Of a stretch of 64,000 nucleotides of DNA, positions 9,110 to 19,800 are shown piece after piece. The notes below the pieces were generated by a model. The model saw only the letters and a list, made by a program, of their open reading frames with translations. It ran no database searches and was not told the DNA's origin. Source of the DNA: a virus. The DNA is taken from positions 19,367 to 83,366 of the IMG/VR virus record IMGVR_UViG_3300042445_001604; one strand, 5' to 3'. Within the stretch, counting starts at the first letter, position 1. Each line of letters starts with the position of its first letter. A program made the position numbers and the translations under genes.

Positions 9110-12100
9110 TTAGGTCAACAATCGCAGAAGTCGGTTGAATTGAGACGAAACTTCCCCTTGGTTGTACACGTCACTTCCTGACATGAAACCTCGGAGTTCC
9201 TTCGTTGCAATGTCGGCTTCTTCTTTGCCAATCTTGTCCTCGACACGAGTGATGAGGTCTTTTGCAAGACTCTTCAACGTGGCGGGGAGGTCGCTAAATC
9301 GCACTTTGGTCGCTTGGTTCTCAAACGGAAGTGGAAGGTTAGCAATCGTCCTACCCAACTCAGTAGTTGTGGCACGAACATTTTCAACCGACTTGGCGTT
9401 GAGTGCGCCAGAGTCGAGCCTGTCGATAGTGTTGATGAGGTCAGACGCGGACTTGACAGCCCCCGCATAGTTACCAACATTACCGATAAGATTTTCTGCT
9501 TCTGCAATCTTGTCAATGACATCTTGGTTACCAGAAGTACCAAGGTCCTGCCTCAACCGAGCAAGCACGAGACGGAATCGACCCTGAACGTCGCGAGGCT
9601 GAGTCTTACCGGGAACATACTTCCCGTCCTCACCCATTGGAGTGCCCTCTACCTCGACGTTGACTTCACCGCTAGGTGCAACAATCTCTTGTCCTTCGGC
9701 GGGAGCCTTTGCTTCGTTCTGAGGAGCCTGAGTTTGCGGTGCAGGAGCGGGCGTAGGCTGGTCAACTTCAGAAATTGCACGGTCAATAGCCTGTCCTGGA
9801 ACAGGAACAACCTTCTTCACCAACTTCTCAAGTTCAGCATCGACGGACGAAGCGAAAGCCTCAAACTCCTCGTTGCTTAGTTCAAGCGGGAGTTGCGAGG
9901 TCGCAATCCCGCTAGATGCTTTTTTTGGGTCGGTCTCCGAAACTGCTCCGAGATTATCAAACTCCGCGAGTTTCTCCCGCATTCGGTCCAAGTCAGCAGA
10001 CGCAGTCATTGCCTTCTTAATCCATGTCTCAGGAATGAGGTCTGGCTTCTTGAGGGAGCGTGCACGCTTGATGATGTGCTTCTTGACCTCACCGCGCTCA
10101 GAGTCCTTAGCGCGACCGAATGCCTTGATGGCGTTCTTCAGGTCACCCTCGTTACGAATCGGGTACGCACCATCAGGAAGGGCTTCACCCTTCTTGGCGA
10201 GATTCTTTCGCTGCGCGGGCGAGAACTCAGCAAACTGCATGACAGCGTCGAAAGACTCGACGAGTTCGTCAGTGGATTCAACACTGGCAACAATTGCTTC
10301 GAGAACACCACTCTTGTTGAGGTCTGCGAATACGGTCTCGTACACCATGTAGGCGTCCTGACCATCTTGGTACTCGTGACCCTCAGAGTAAGCCTCTTCG
10401 TAGTGAGGAGCAATAGCAACCATCAACTGCCACTGCCATCTCTGGTGGGCTTCAATACGCCCCGCAATAAGGTCGGCAAGACCCTGCTGGTTGCTCGAGT
10501 TGGCAACGTCAAAAGCCATCTTCATCTTGTCGATGATGATGCCGTTTCCAATGCTGAGGTCGTAGGACATGGTCTGGCACATGGCGTCCTTGAGAGGACG
10601 GTTTTCAATGTCAGTGTTGTTGGCAAAGTCTTCGATGTCGAACGGAGCAACGTGACCAAGAACCCGAATTCCTTCGGCAATGGGGTCCGCAGACGCGCTA
10701 ACATCTTCGTAAATCTTTCCAAAGAGACGGTGGTACTCAGGGAAGTTTGCACCCTCGACATTCCAGTGGTGTCCCTGAGCGCGGTGTGCAAAAGCGACGA
10801 CATCTGCAAGCAAGTCCTTGAGGGTGTCAGCAAGTGCAATGTTTCCGTGCGAGTAAGAGTTGCTTTCGCTTTCCTGAACATATGAATAGTTGAACTCTGC
10901 ACCCTTGACGCGAGCAGTCAGTTCCGAAATCTTGTCCGAAAGAGTCAACTTCTCCAACTTAGCGATACGCGAGTTGAGGTCCGCCATTGGGTCAGCCTTC
11001 ATACGAGCGAGAGTGGCCGCACCCGCCGCTACCAATGCGGTAACCTGACCCGACGCAACCATAGCGCGGGCAATGGGGAATCCGGGGACGTTAACTTGGC
11101 AGACAGCAACGAGTTCAAGTGAACCACCGATAGGACGCCAGTCACCAGACGGTGCCGAAGCACGGAGGGTGCGGATTTGCTCAGGCTGAACTCCGGGGCG
11201 AAGTGCTCCAGCAACCCAAATTCCAAATCGGTCCTCACCAGCGTGAACGTCAGCAACGGCGCTCGCGGTGTCGTCGTAGTGCTTGACTGCGTCAGCAGCA
11301 CTTGCATAGAGAGAAGCGTGTCCACCAGCAAGCGTCAACTGTCCCACAGGAATATCTGCACCTTCAGCGGTACGGCAAACACCAGTGTGAAAGTAGCCAT
11401 ACTTGCTCTTGCTACGCGGGGGCTTTACACCGTTCGAGAGACCGATGTGACTAGTTGACCACGAAGCAATGTGCCCAAAGACACGTCCCTCATCATCAAC
11501 AGTAAGTGGGGTTGCCTTGCCAAGTTTCGGGTCCGTGAACCAGTCCTTGGGAGGCGAAACGGGGATAGCACTCGCAACAAGACCGCACGCCATGATGGCT
11601 GCAGCATCTTGTGGGTCTACCTCATCGGTGTAAATACCGTCTTGCATGATTTGCTCCTCTGGGGCGAATTCGTCCCCGTTGTCTGGCATGTAAATTTTGC
11701 ACTCTTGGAATGCAGGCTTTGGTACTATTGTAACAGCCATTACACGTGCCTTATTTATGTTGATACGGCTCTTCTTGATTTTTTTCTTGCCACTATCTTT
11801 AGCAGCGGCTTCTTTGTCTTCATCTTCTTCCGCCTCGAAGCGGTCCATGTCCGCTGAGACGCCACTGATGAATCCGTTACGGACGAGGCGTTCTGCTTCG
11901 CGCCCATATGCTCCAGTGTCGAACACACCGAAGGCATTTCCAATACCGCCCTCTACGCGTTCCATGTGGTCAATACGACCGACAACTACTGAGCCGTCGT
12001 GACCGTCACCAGTCTTGTACTGCCACAAAAGCGGAAGTGGGAGTTCGCGAAGTTCAATAGCACCCTTCGTGAACATACGTCCGTCTCCAGACTCCATTCC

Positions 12101-15100
12101 CTCAGGGATTACGAGAGGAATGTAGAAGCGTGCGCCCCCACTCATTTGACCGCCAGCAACAAGCGTGCTTGCCTCACCCTTTGACGACTTAGGGTGGCTT
12201 GCAGGAAGCAGGTCGTTGTCAGTCGTGTACTTCTTGTTCTTGGGCGAACCAGACTTGAGAAGGTGCAGGTAGGCGTTGACACGGGCCATTGCCCACGAGT
12301 TGCGGTTCTGGTCGGGGCGGTGGCTGGTCGAGAATGCTCCAGCACCACGGCGATAAACTGCCTTAAGAGTGGTGATGCTGGTCTTACGTCCAGTGTCAGC
12401 CTTCTTGTTGTGCTCCGTGACCTTCTTGCTGAGCGACTTCTCGATGGCGTCGGTGAAAGTTACACCCTTACCAGTGCCAGCAGAGCCCTTTTTGTTCTTG
12501 TCGGAACCCTTGATGCGGTCCTTCTTGGGGGCTGGCTTTGAGCCTGCAGTAGCAGTAACTCCCATGCTCTTATAGACCTTGGCCTTGATGGTCATTTCCC
12601 CACCTATGCGACGCGCAACTGAGCGGTGGTGTCCATCGATAATCTCAGGCTCTCCGTCTTCGTCAATCCAAACCTTGATTGGCTTGTCTGAGTTGAGAAC
12701 TTCTTCTACTCGCCTCATGTTAACCGTGCTCTGAGTAGGAACAAGGTCAGACAACGCAATCTCGTCTTCGTAGTCTTCCTCGGCCTCGTCGGCGTAGTCT
12801 TTGACACTTTCTGGGAGGTCATAAGCAGGCTTAGCAAAGAACTCATCGACACCGACATTTACGTCATCGCCAACCTGATAAGTTGCACCTGCTGTAATAG
12901 GTCCACCAACAGCCCATGCGTTGCAGGTACGTGAGGCGGCGCACTTGAAGTCGAGTGCTTCGCAATAGCCGAGTTCTGCCTGAGAGATTGCAGCGTCTGC
13001 ATCAATCTCCTGAGACCCGCCCTGCTCAATACCCGTGGAGATGCAGTCCAGCATTTGCGGAGTGCGAATAAAGAAGACGCAGTTACCGCAGACGCTCTTT
13101 TTTGCTTCTTCCGAAGAAGTCTTCCACTTGTCTGCTTTTTCCTGCCAGAAGTCATCATTCGGCTCCATCGGGTTGAGGGGGCCGTAACCGACGTTATCAA
13201 TAGCGTTCTGACGGTTCTTGAGGTTGAGTTCAATGTTCTGCGTGGCAGGAGGACATGTTTCCCCGTCGACTGCTGCAGTCAAAGGCATGTCCTCGAGGAG
13301 GAGGTCGGTCTCAGGGCTGTACCCAAGGTCAGTGTTGGTCCGACCAGCAATAAAGTTCACCTTGTCGATGGCATCCTGACGACGAGCGCTGAGAACCATC
13401 AGAGTGTTGATTTCATCCGAATCACGGAGAACATCAGCACTGAACATACGACCGTCGACCTCTTGGTACGAAAGTTCGCGGTTACGCTTGTCTCCGGGCC
13501 ACATGCCGTTCATTTCCTTGTGACGGAGAGCACAGTAACCCTTTGAGCGAGCACCGAGATATTTCTTGAGGTTGCGGACACAGCGAGTCCAGTCACCAGG
13601 AGTTCCCCAGCGAATCTTAAGACCACCCTTGCCGACAGTCCAGTACTTGCGAAGTTCTTCAGCATTGCCCTTGTTACGGTCAAGACCGCCCGCTGCTACC
13701 AGAGCCGAGAAGTCATACTTCTCACCAAGAAGAACTGCAACAGCAAAGTCGAGGCTGTAACCAGATGCGGTAACAGGTACTTCTTCCTTTGCACTCTCGC
13801 CAGTCTCCTGCGACATGTCAACCTGCTTGAGAACGTCGTTGAGGACGGTCTCGTCAAGCGGAACAACGGGGGGAGGTGTAGCCGAGTTGAGGTCAGAAAG
13901 AGTCTGCACATCCTTAACCCACGCTCCCTGCTGACGAGTCCACACCATTGGAGCAGTCGACTTCGAATTCTCAGGAATAAGAACCGACAACTGCATAACA
14001 GCACGGGGGTCATCAGGAGAGACAATAGCCATATAGATAGGCTGAACATCCGTGGTTTCGGGAGTGAGTTCTACGGCTTGGTCACCAGCAGAAGTAATCG
14101 GGTTGTACCAGATTGAACCATTTCCGCCAGAAGCCCTGTCCTGCTTCTTCAGCCAGTTCTTAAGAAGTGGGTGCTTATAGGCGTCAACAGAAAGTTTCTG
14201 TCCAGCAGCCTTCTCCAACTTCCGACCAGCAGGGCCGACGTCAGTAGAACTTGACGGAGTACGAGAATCTACTGGAGCAGTTGGAGCATAGTCCCTGAAC
14301 TGTGCACGCTGAGAAGAAACCCACGAAGGCCAATCAGCGAGCATGTTATGCAAGTCAGCAGGAGTAAGTGCAGGAAGAGTCCCTGGCAGTTGAGCAATCG
14401 GTCGCCCCATCGGGGTACGAGGCTCGCCAACAATTCCAGAAAGGTCAAGCGGGTTGTACGTGTCGGGAAGAGGAGTGGGAGTAGTTGGGTAGACGTCCTG
14501 TCGTGGTTCGCGCACCTGTTGTCCAGCAACTCGAACAGTGCTTCCGTCGTCAAGTTTGACATTGACAGTTCCAGTGGCACGGTCTGTGCTGGTGATGTTT
14601 CCCTGCTTGGAGTTATCTCCGCCCACGGCAACGCGGTCACCAGTCTTTGCAAACTGCCCCGAAGCGTTACGAACCTGACTTTGAGCAGCCTTGGCGCGTT
14701 CTTCGGGAGTGTACTCGGCATTAGCCTTAGTGGTGTCACCAGCAGCAGTCATCGCAAGGTTGACAATGTTCCAGTCAATCTCGGGAAGAGCGTCCATCGC
14801 CATACGGGCTTCTTCTTCGCCATCGTCAAGGTCTTCGACGGAAACAGTGCGGAACGGGTCCTCTTGGAAAAGAGCAGCAATGGTGATTGCAGATTCTGGG
14901 TCAATTGTGACGTGAGTCTTCTCGACATAGTCGTCTGCCCCGTCAAGGTCAGTGTCACGAGCCCAAATATCTGCGTGCATGCTACCGAGGTCATCCCACG
15001 AGCCGTTGTCCCACACGTAGACGTTTCCGTCATCGTCAATCTTGTAGAGACGGTCGATTCCCGAGCCGTCAAGACGGACACGAGCAATAAAGTCAGGGGC

Positions 15101-15760
15101 GTACACATCGTCACGACCGAAGTCGTTGATGTCGCCAACATACTGGTCGTTGTACGCCTGTGCGTCAGGGACAGCCTCGTATGTGGGAAGTGTGTAGCCG
15201 TCAGCAGTAATCGCCTTCTTATTTTCAGACTCGACAATTGCGGACGCCCAACGCTGACCAGCGTCGCCACCCCACAGAGCCCATGCGATACGTCCGTTCG
15301 AGGGGAAGCCGTCTTCCTTCGGGCTCCAGCCCTTACCCTTCTTGTCAACTTCGTGACGAGGGAAATACTTAGCAATGTGACGAACCTTCTCGAGGCCAAT
15401 CTGTCCACCCTTAGCAAGAGTGCGAGCAGAGTTGAGGCCAACAGGCGTCCCACCACGGTTATTCTTCTTGCGCCATTCAAGAGCCTTCTTGGCTTCAGAC
15501 TGGACGCCAGACGGGATAGTGTACTTGCGACCTGATGACGCTATAACACCAATATCCAACATAGAGAGAGACGCTTCAGCAAGTTCTACCGCCGAATCGG
15601 GAACTGGAATGTCGTGCTCAGAAATGCTCCAAGATTGTTCTGAAGACAACACATCAGTGCGCCCAGTCTTGAGGACCATGTTCAGAGCAGGGTCAATGAT
15701 GGCACCATTGCGCTCATCAGCGAAGAAAAGAAGGCTTCCGTTGCTTCCTACGTATTCCAC
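9110..15760 (-). CDS. Giant capsid maturation protein: prohead protease fused to Dps-like and several capsid-associated domains
   Basis: 2216 residues. Recognisable parts in order: a capsid-associated helical module (about 80-190); a module with KIRWGTPGDWTRCVRN and NGMWPGD (715-757); a Cys-rich module like high-potential iron-sulfur proteins (871-950); a ParB-like segment with IIDGHHRSVARR (1005-1065); a module with LKAVYRRGAGAFS (1105-1187); a U35/S78-type prohead protease (1205-1360, likely His1265 and Ser1302); its usual companion domain (1405-1560); a Dps/ferritin-like domain (1640-1810) with GHHWNVEG and downstream His, Asp and Glu ligands; a basic module with ALPDGAYPI (1848-1920); and a helical C-terminus. 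GTG start. Domain identities are from motif recognition only. It likely matures the capsid, with several modules packaged in the head. Confidence 0.8.
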   Translation of the reverse strand: MEYVGSNGSLLFFADERNGAIIDPALNMVLKTGRTDVLSSEQSWSISEHDIPVPDSAVELAEASLSMLDIGVIASSGRKYTIPSGVQSEAKKALEWRKKNNRGGTPVGLNSARTLAKGGQIGLEKVRHIAKYFPRHEVDKKGKGWSPKEDGFPSNGRIAWALWGGDAGQRWASAIVESENKKAITADGYTLPTYEAVPDAQAYNDQYVGDINDFGRDDVYAPDFIARVRLDGSGIDRLYKIDDDGNVYVWDNGSWDDLGSMHADIWARDTDLDGADDYVEKTHVTIDPESAITIAALFQEDPFRTVSVEDLDDGEEEARMAMDALPEIDWNIVNLAMTAAGDTTKANAEYTPEERAKAAQSQVRNASGQFAKTGDRVAVGGDNSKQGNITSTDRATGTVNVKLDDGSTVRVAGQQVREPRQDVYPTTPTPLPDTYNPLDLSGIVGEPRTPMGRPIAQLPGTLPALTPADLHNMLADWPSWVSSQRAQFRDYAPTAPVDSRTPSSSTDVGPAGRKLEKAAGQKLSVDAYKHPLLKNWLKKQDRASGGNGSIWYNPITSAGDQAVELTPETTDVQPIYMAIVSPDDPRAVMQLSVLIPENSKSTAPMVWTRQQGAWVKDVQTLSDLNSATPPPVVPLDETVLNDVLKQVDMSQETGESAKEEVPVTASGYSLDFAVAVLLGEKYDFSALVAAGGLDRNKGNAEELRKYWTVGKGGLKIRWGTPGDWTRCVRNLKKYLGARSKGYCALRHKEMNGMWPGDKRNRELSYQEVDGRMFSADVLRDSDEINTLMVLSARRQDAIDKVNFIAGRTNTDLGYSPETDLLLEDMPLTAAVDGETCPPATQNIELNLKNRQNAIDNVGYGPLNPMEPNDDFWQEKADKWKTSSEEAKKSVCGNCVFFIRTPQMLDCISTGIEQGGSQEIDADAAISQAELGYCEALDFKCAASRTCNAWAVGGPITAGATYQVGDDVNVGVDEFFAKPAYDLPESVKDYADEAEEDYEDEIALSDLVPTQSTVNMRRVEEVLNSDKPIKVWIDEDGEPEIIDGHHRSVARRIGGEMTIKAKVYKSMGVTATAGSKPAPKKDRIKGSDKNKKGSAGTGKGVTFTDAIEKSLSKKVTEHNKKADTGRKTSITTLKAVYRRGAGAFSTSHRPDQNRNSWAMARVNAYLHLLKSGSPKNKKYTTDNDLLPASHPKSSKGEASTLVAGGQMSGGARFYIPLVIPEGMESGDGRMFTKGAIELRELPLPLLWQYKTGDGHDGSVVVGRIDHMERVEGGIGNAFGVFDTGAYGREAERLVRNGFISGVSADMDRFEAEEDEDKEAAAKDSGKKKIKKSRININKARVMAVTIVPKPAFQECKIYMPDNGDEFAPEEQIMQDGIYTDEVDPQDAAAIMACGLVASAIPVSPPKDWFTDPKLGKATPLTVDDEGRVFGHIASWSTSHIGLSNGVKPPRSKSKYGYFHTGVCRTAEGADIPVGQLTLAGGHASLYASAADAVKHYDDTASAVADVHAGEDRFGIWVAGALRPGVQPEQIRTLRASAPSGDWRPIGGSLELVAVCQVNVPGFPIARAMVASGQVTALVAAGAATLARMKADPMADLNSRIAKLEKLTLSDKISELTARVKGAEFNYSYVQESESNSYSHGNIALADTLKDLLADVVAFAHRAQGHHWNVEGANFPEYHRLFGKIYEDVSASADPIAEGIRVLGHVAPFDIEDFANNTDIENRPLKDAMCQTMSYDLSIGNGIIIDKMKMAFDVANSSNQQGLADLIAGRIEAHQRWQWQLMVAIAPHYEEAYSEGHEYQDGQDAYMVYETVFADLNKSGVLEAIVASVESTDELVESFDAVMQFAEFSPAQRKNLAKKGEALPDGAYPIRNEGDLKNAIKAFGRAKDSERGEVKKHIIKRARSLKKPDLIPETWIKKAMTASADLDRMREKLAEFDNLGAVSETDPKKASSGIATSQLPLELSNEEFEAFASSVDAELEKLVKKVVPVPGQAIDRAISEVDQPTPAPAPQTQAPQNEAKAPAEGQEIVAPSGEVNVEVEGTPMGEDGKYVPGKTQPRDVQGRFRLVLARLRQDLGTSGNQDVIDKIAEAENLIGNVGNYAGAVKSASDLINTIDRLDSGALNAKSVENVRATTTELGRTIANLPLPFENQATKVRFSDLPATLKSLAKDLITRVEDKIGKEEADIATKELRGFMSGSDVYNQGEVSSQFNRLLRLLT

Positions 15761-15766
15761 GATGAC

Positions 15767-16402
15767 CTACTCTACGGGGGTTACGTAGTCGGAAATTTCC
15801 TCAGCCGTGAGGTTCTTCTGGTCAAACATGTTGACCAGTTCCTCTGCGGTTTCAGGGTTCACCATGTGTGGTGTAGTCAAGTCAAAAGAGGAGTCACCTG
15901 GAGAAATAGCAAGCCAAACACCACCGACGCGCTTGTAGTTGCCAAACTCATTCATATACATGAGTCCGACGACATTGTCGTCATCATTCGTGAGGGCGTA
16001 GAACTGCTCTCCGCCGTCTTTGAAATAGTTAGCCATTGACTGTTCTCTTTCTTCCTTGGTGAGGTGGTTCTCTGGACTAATCAGAGCCTTGACGGCCTGA
16101 ACAGGCAACGAGATACCGTATTGTGATAAAGCAATCCCATCTTCTTCGAAGACAGGACGAATAGTGTAGTCACCCTCAGAAGTTGAGAATGACATCTTTT
16201 CTATGATACTACGCTCTGCGAAAGTAGGACTCTCGAATACGAGGTCTTCTCCGTCAGGAATAGCGACAGCAATGTCAGAAGTACCCGACGGAACATATGC
16301 GTAAAGAATCGGAGTTGCTTTTCCGTCGTCAGACTTACCAAGCATTCCGATGCTTGGATAGACGAGGCGTCCTTCAGGGCGCTGAGCCACCGTGTTCTCC
16401 AT
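15767..16402 (-). CDS. Hypothetical protein, 211 aa, head region
   Basis: Acidic soluble protein with no recognised domain, lying between the two giant head genes. Contains FYALTNDDDNVVGLMYMNEF near residue 140. Its stop is six bases before the 2216-residue gene. A weak ribosome site precedes the ATG. Probably a head-associated or assembly protein, from position only. Confidence 0.65.
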   Translation of the reverse strand: MENTVAQRPEGRLVYPSIGMLGKSDDGKATPILYAYVPSGTSDIAVAIPDGEDLVFESPTFAERSIIEKMSFSTSEGDYTIRPVFEEDGIALSQYGISLPVQAVKALISPENHLTKEEREQSMANYFKDGGEQFYALTNDDDNVVGLMYMNEFGNYKRVGGVWLAISPGDSSFDLTTPHMVNPETAEELVNMFDQKNLTAEEISDYVTPVE

Positions 16403-16424
16403 TCGCTACAAGTACTCTTTTATT

Positions 16425-16799
16425 CTACCGTACTATTTCATCGCCGTCATCGACCAAATCGGGTTCTTCCCCAAGTCCCATCTGCTCAAGAGTGGGAACT
16501 TCTCCGTTGTAGACAACGTCAGAGTCCTCGAACAAAACTGAGATAGCCCACACCAAGGTGTAGATATCTTGAGTTGTTGCGGGAAGGAAGGGACCTTCAG
16601 GGGCCGCACTGATAGTAGTTCGGTCAGGAGCAGCGTAGTAGATGAACTTATCGAGCGCATCAATAGTATCCTGAACTGTCTCGCCCTCCTTGGGGATAAG
16701 CGATTCGGCTTTGGGGTCCCATGTAAAAGTATTACCGTCGACAGTAATATCTACTGGCTCGGTATATTCTTTTTCTAGGTCTTCGTTTTCAATGTCCAT
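16425..16799 (-). CDS. Hypothetical acidic protein, 124 aa
   Basis: Strongly acidic small protein at the downstream end of the 2249-residue gene. A TATAATC sequence sits directly before the ATG and may be a promoter element or chance. No domain recognised. Confidence 0.6.
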   Translation of the reverse strand: MDIENEDLEKEYTEPVDITVDGNTFTWDPKAESLIPKEGETVQDTIDALDKFIYYAAPDRTTISAAPEGPFLPATTQDIYTLVWAISVLFEDSDVVYNGEVPTLEQMGLGEEPDLVDDGDEIVR

Positions 16800-16823
16800 G
16801 ATTATAGGTTACACTCCATCTGC

Positions 16824-19800
16824 TTATCCGATTACGTCTGCACTGGGAATCTCAGTGGTCATGGACGAGTCCGTGTACCACTTGCCAGTTGCCATGTCAA
16901 AGAACAGGTCCTCTGCCATGTACTTCTTGTTCTCTGACTTTGAACCAAGACCTTGAGTCGGGCTCCAATCAGAGAGAAGAAGGAGAAGTCCCATACCGAA
17001 GTGCTTGACCTGCTCGTCGAACTGCTCTACGGGACGACCATAGGTTTTAGCGTTCTTGATTTCGTCAGTCATTTCCTTATCGGTGTACCACTTACCAGTT
17101 GACTCATTTTGGAAAAGCGCCGAGGAATTAGCAGCAAAGGCTCTTCCGTTATACTTGCTGGCGTACACAACCATTCCGTCTCCAACAGATGATTGCCCAT
17201 TGTGTCCAAAGATATCCTGCATAACCATCGTGGCAACTTCGGAGTACTTGTTGTTTGGCGAGAAGAAGTTCTCTGCGTCAGAAAACAGACCTCTTTCGCC
17301 GTACTGCTTGAGCAGGTAGTTAGACACAAAACCGTTTACTGTGTTAAATCCTTTTTCCTTACCGACACGGGTGCTACCAGTCGCACTTGCAAGTTGAGGC
17401 AAAACATCGCTTCCGTCCTTGTCCGTTGAGACAAGGCGGTCGTAGAGCCAAGCGTGCTCAAGTTGCGCCACGTTGGGGCTAACTTCTTGGATGACATGCC
17501 ACAACTCGTGAAGGAATACGTCAGTGTACGGATTTTCGTAGGCACTCTGGAACTGTATGCCTCCCTGTGAGCGACCGTGCTCTCTAGAGACGGCAATCTT
17601 GTAGTGTCCAGAGTACTTTCTCATGTTCCCTCGGCCCTTAGTCGGAGCGACCACTAGTTGCATCTTATTGTTCTGCATAATCTCTGCCAACTGAAGAAGA
17701 ATTGCTCGAGGAACTCGGTTAAAGGCTTCCTGGATTGCTTTGCCCATTTCGCCTCTCTCAGTAATAGAAGACCCACCGTATGAAGAGCGAATTCCAAGAG
17801 CAGACATTGACACATTGTCAAACTCGACTCCGAGTTCTTTCAGAGTGTCAACTGTTGCCTTGTCGTGGGCAATTTTACTGTCTTTGAAGAACTTCTTAAG
17901 TACCTCGCGGTGCGCTTCGAGTTGCTCTTTGGCTTTCTTCTTAGTGCGAAGCATTTCTTCTACTTTTTGTTTAATCTCGGGACTATTCGCCATTGCGTAG
18001 ATAAGAGCAGCGCCGTCTCTCGACCAAGGACTCAAGAGGTCACCAAAGTCTGGTGCATCTGATGTCAGCGTCTCTCCAAGCCCACGAATTTTTTTGTAGT
18101 CTACGTTGAAATTTTCATCGACGTATCCATCGCCAGCCATCTTCTTGATAATCAGTTGAATGTCTTCTTCGGTATAACCAAAGTTAGTGGCGTTTCCTAA
18201 ACTAAAACTAGATATCTCTTTGAGTCGGTCAGCCTCTTTCGTGATAGCGGCCTCTGCTTTTGAAACATCTTCGTAGGTTTCGATTCCTTGATAGCCACGC
18301 TGACGCAGTTCATCGACAACACGTTGCTGTGCAAGTCCCCATGCCTCGGAGCCAAACTCCATCATCTGGTCCTTGAGAGCACTAGCCTCTTCGGTAGGCT
18401 TCGTACCTTTGTAGGTCCTATTTGTACCAATCTTGACATCCGCAGGGTTACTGTTTGCAGGGAGTCTCTTTCTATCATCCTGCTTGAGGCCATATGAGCC
18501 TAAGTTCATAGTGGATGCTGTTTGAGCCACTCTGCCCGCCAGTGAGTTATCACCAGCGGATTTGGTAGTCTCTTCAGTTCCGTCAGTCTGCGAAGCAACA
18601 ATAGCCGCTGCGTCGGCAAGTCCGCCCAGTACCTGAGCGGCGTCGGGGTTTCCGTTGCGCTCTTCCTCTTCCGCGACAACACGAGCAAGTTCAGCCGCTT
18701 GGTCAATAGGCTTTGCAGGGGTGCGGTCAGGCGAGTTACGGAGTTCCTGAATAATGTCAGCAACTTCCTCCCTCGAGTAGACACCTGACATGTCCTTGCC
18801 ATCCATGACACCGAGGTAATAGTTCATCAAACCTGAGTTGCCACTTACGCTGGCATCCTTGGTTGCGAGAAGTTCAAGAATCTCGTTCAACTGTGCAGGC
18901 GTTGCACTATTTTCAGGGTACTCAGGGTAAATCAAAACTGGAATTGTCTCGTTCGGTGTGGATACCGTGTACGCAGCATTCTCAACCGTATATGTTCCAT
19001 CGGTCTGGCGAACAGCAACCGTGTTCTGGACAAGCAACCCATCAGAACTAACTTGGACAGGTGCAATAACAGGGGCGACTGTCAACGTCAAATCTTCAGT
19101 GAACAGCGAAATAAAATCGCCAGGAACTACTTCAGAAGGTCGCTTTTGTACTGTCTCTCCCGCTACGCCAAGAGGCTTCTCAGGAATAACAGTTCCGTCA
19201 GGAAGAACAAGGTCAGAGTTCTCGTCTCGCTGGGCGGTCTGACGCTCAGGCTTGACTGCAGGCGCGAGGGGTGGAAGAGGTTGAGGAAGCAACTCTTGGG
19301 CATCGATACCATCAGCATCTGTGCCGTATCCAGCGCGGGGGTCAGTGTACCCATCCTTATACTTCACTCGCTCGGAGCCATCAGTACCAGTAGCGGTCTC
19401 AATCAAACGGTTGTTACGAGTAGTGGTGATTTGGAATCGTCCATCCTCCCACTGAACCATGATGTAGTCCGTGTAGCGGTAACCACCATTAGCGTCGACA
19501 TATCCAAGACGCTTGACAACCTTACCGCGACGCCTAATGTCGACCTTGAAACTAGGAACATAATCAACGGTATCGCCAACCTCCAGCGGAGTCCGCTGGT
19601 CAAACGAGATGCCCTCGCCATGAGAGTCAAGAGCCTGCTGATTTGAAATTTGAGCGTCATAGGCCGACGCAACTGCGTATAGGTAGTCAATGTCAATTCC
19701 AAGGTTTAAATCCTTGAACATTGCACCCTCGTTTAGACGCTTAACAGCCTTCCCCATCCACACATCATCGTGGCGGTACTTTCCGAGGTAGCGGAAGATT

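Noticed and set aside
14348-15535. 395-codon rightward ORF opposite the 2216-residue gene
   Set aside because: A shadow of a real gene's codon bias; no ribosome site and low-complexity translation. The same applies to 9893-10885.
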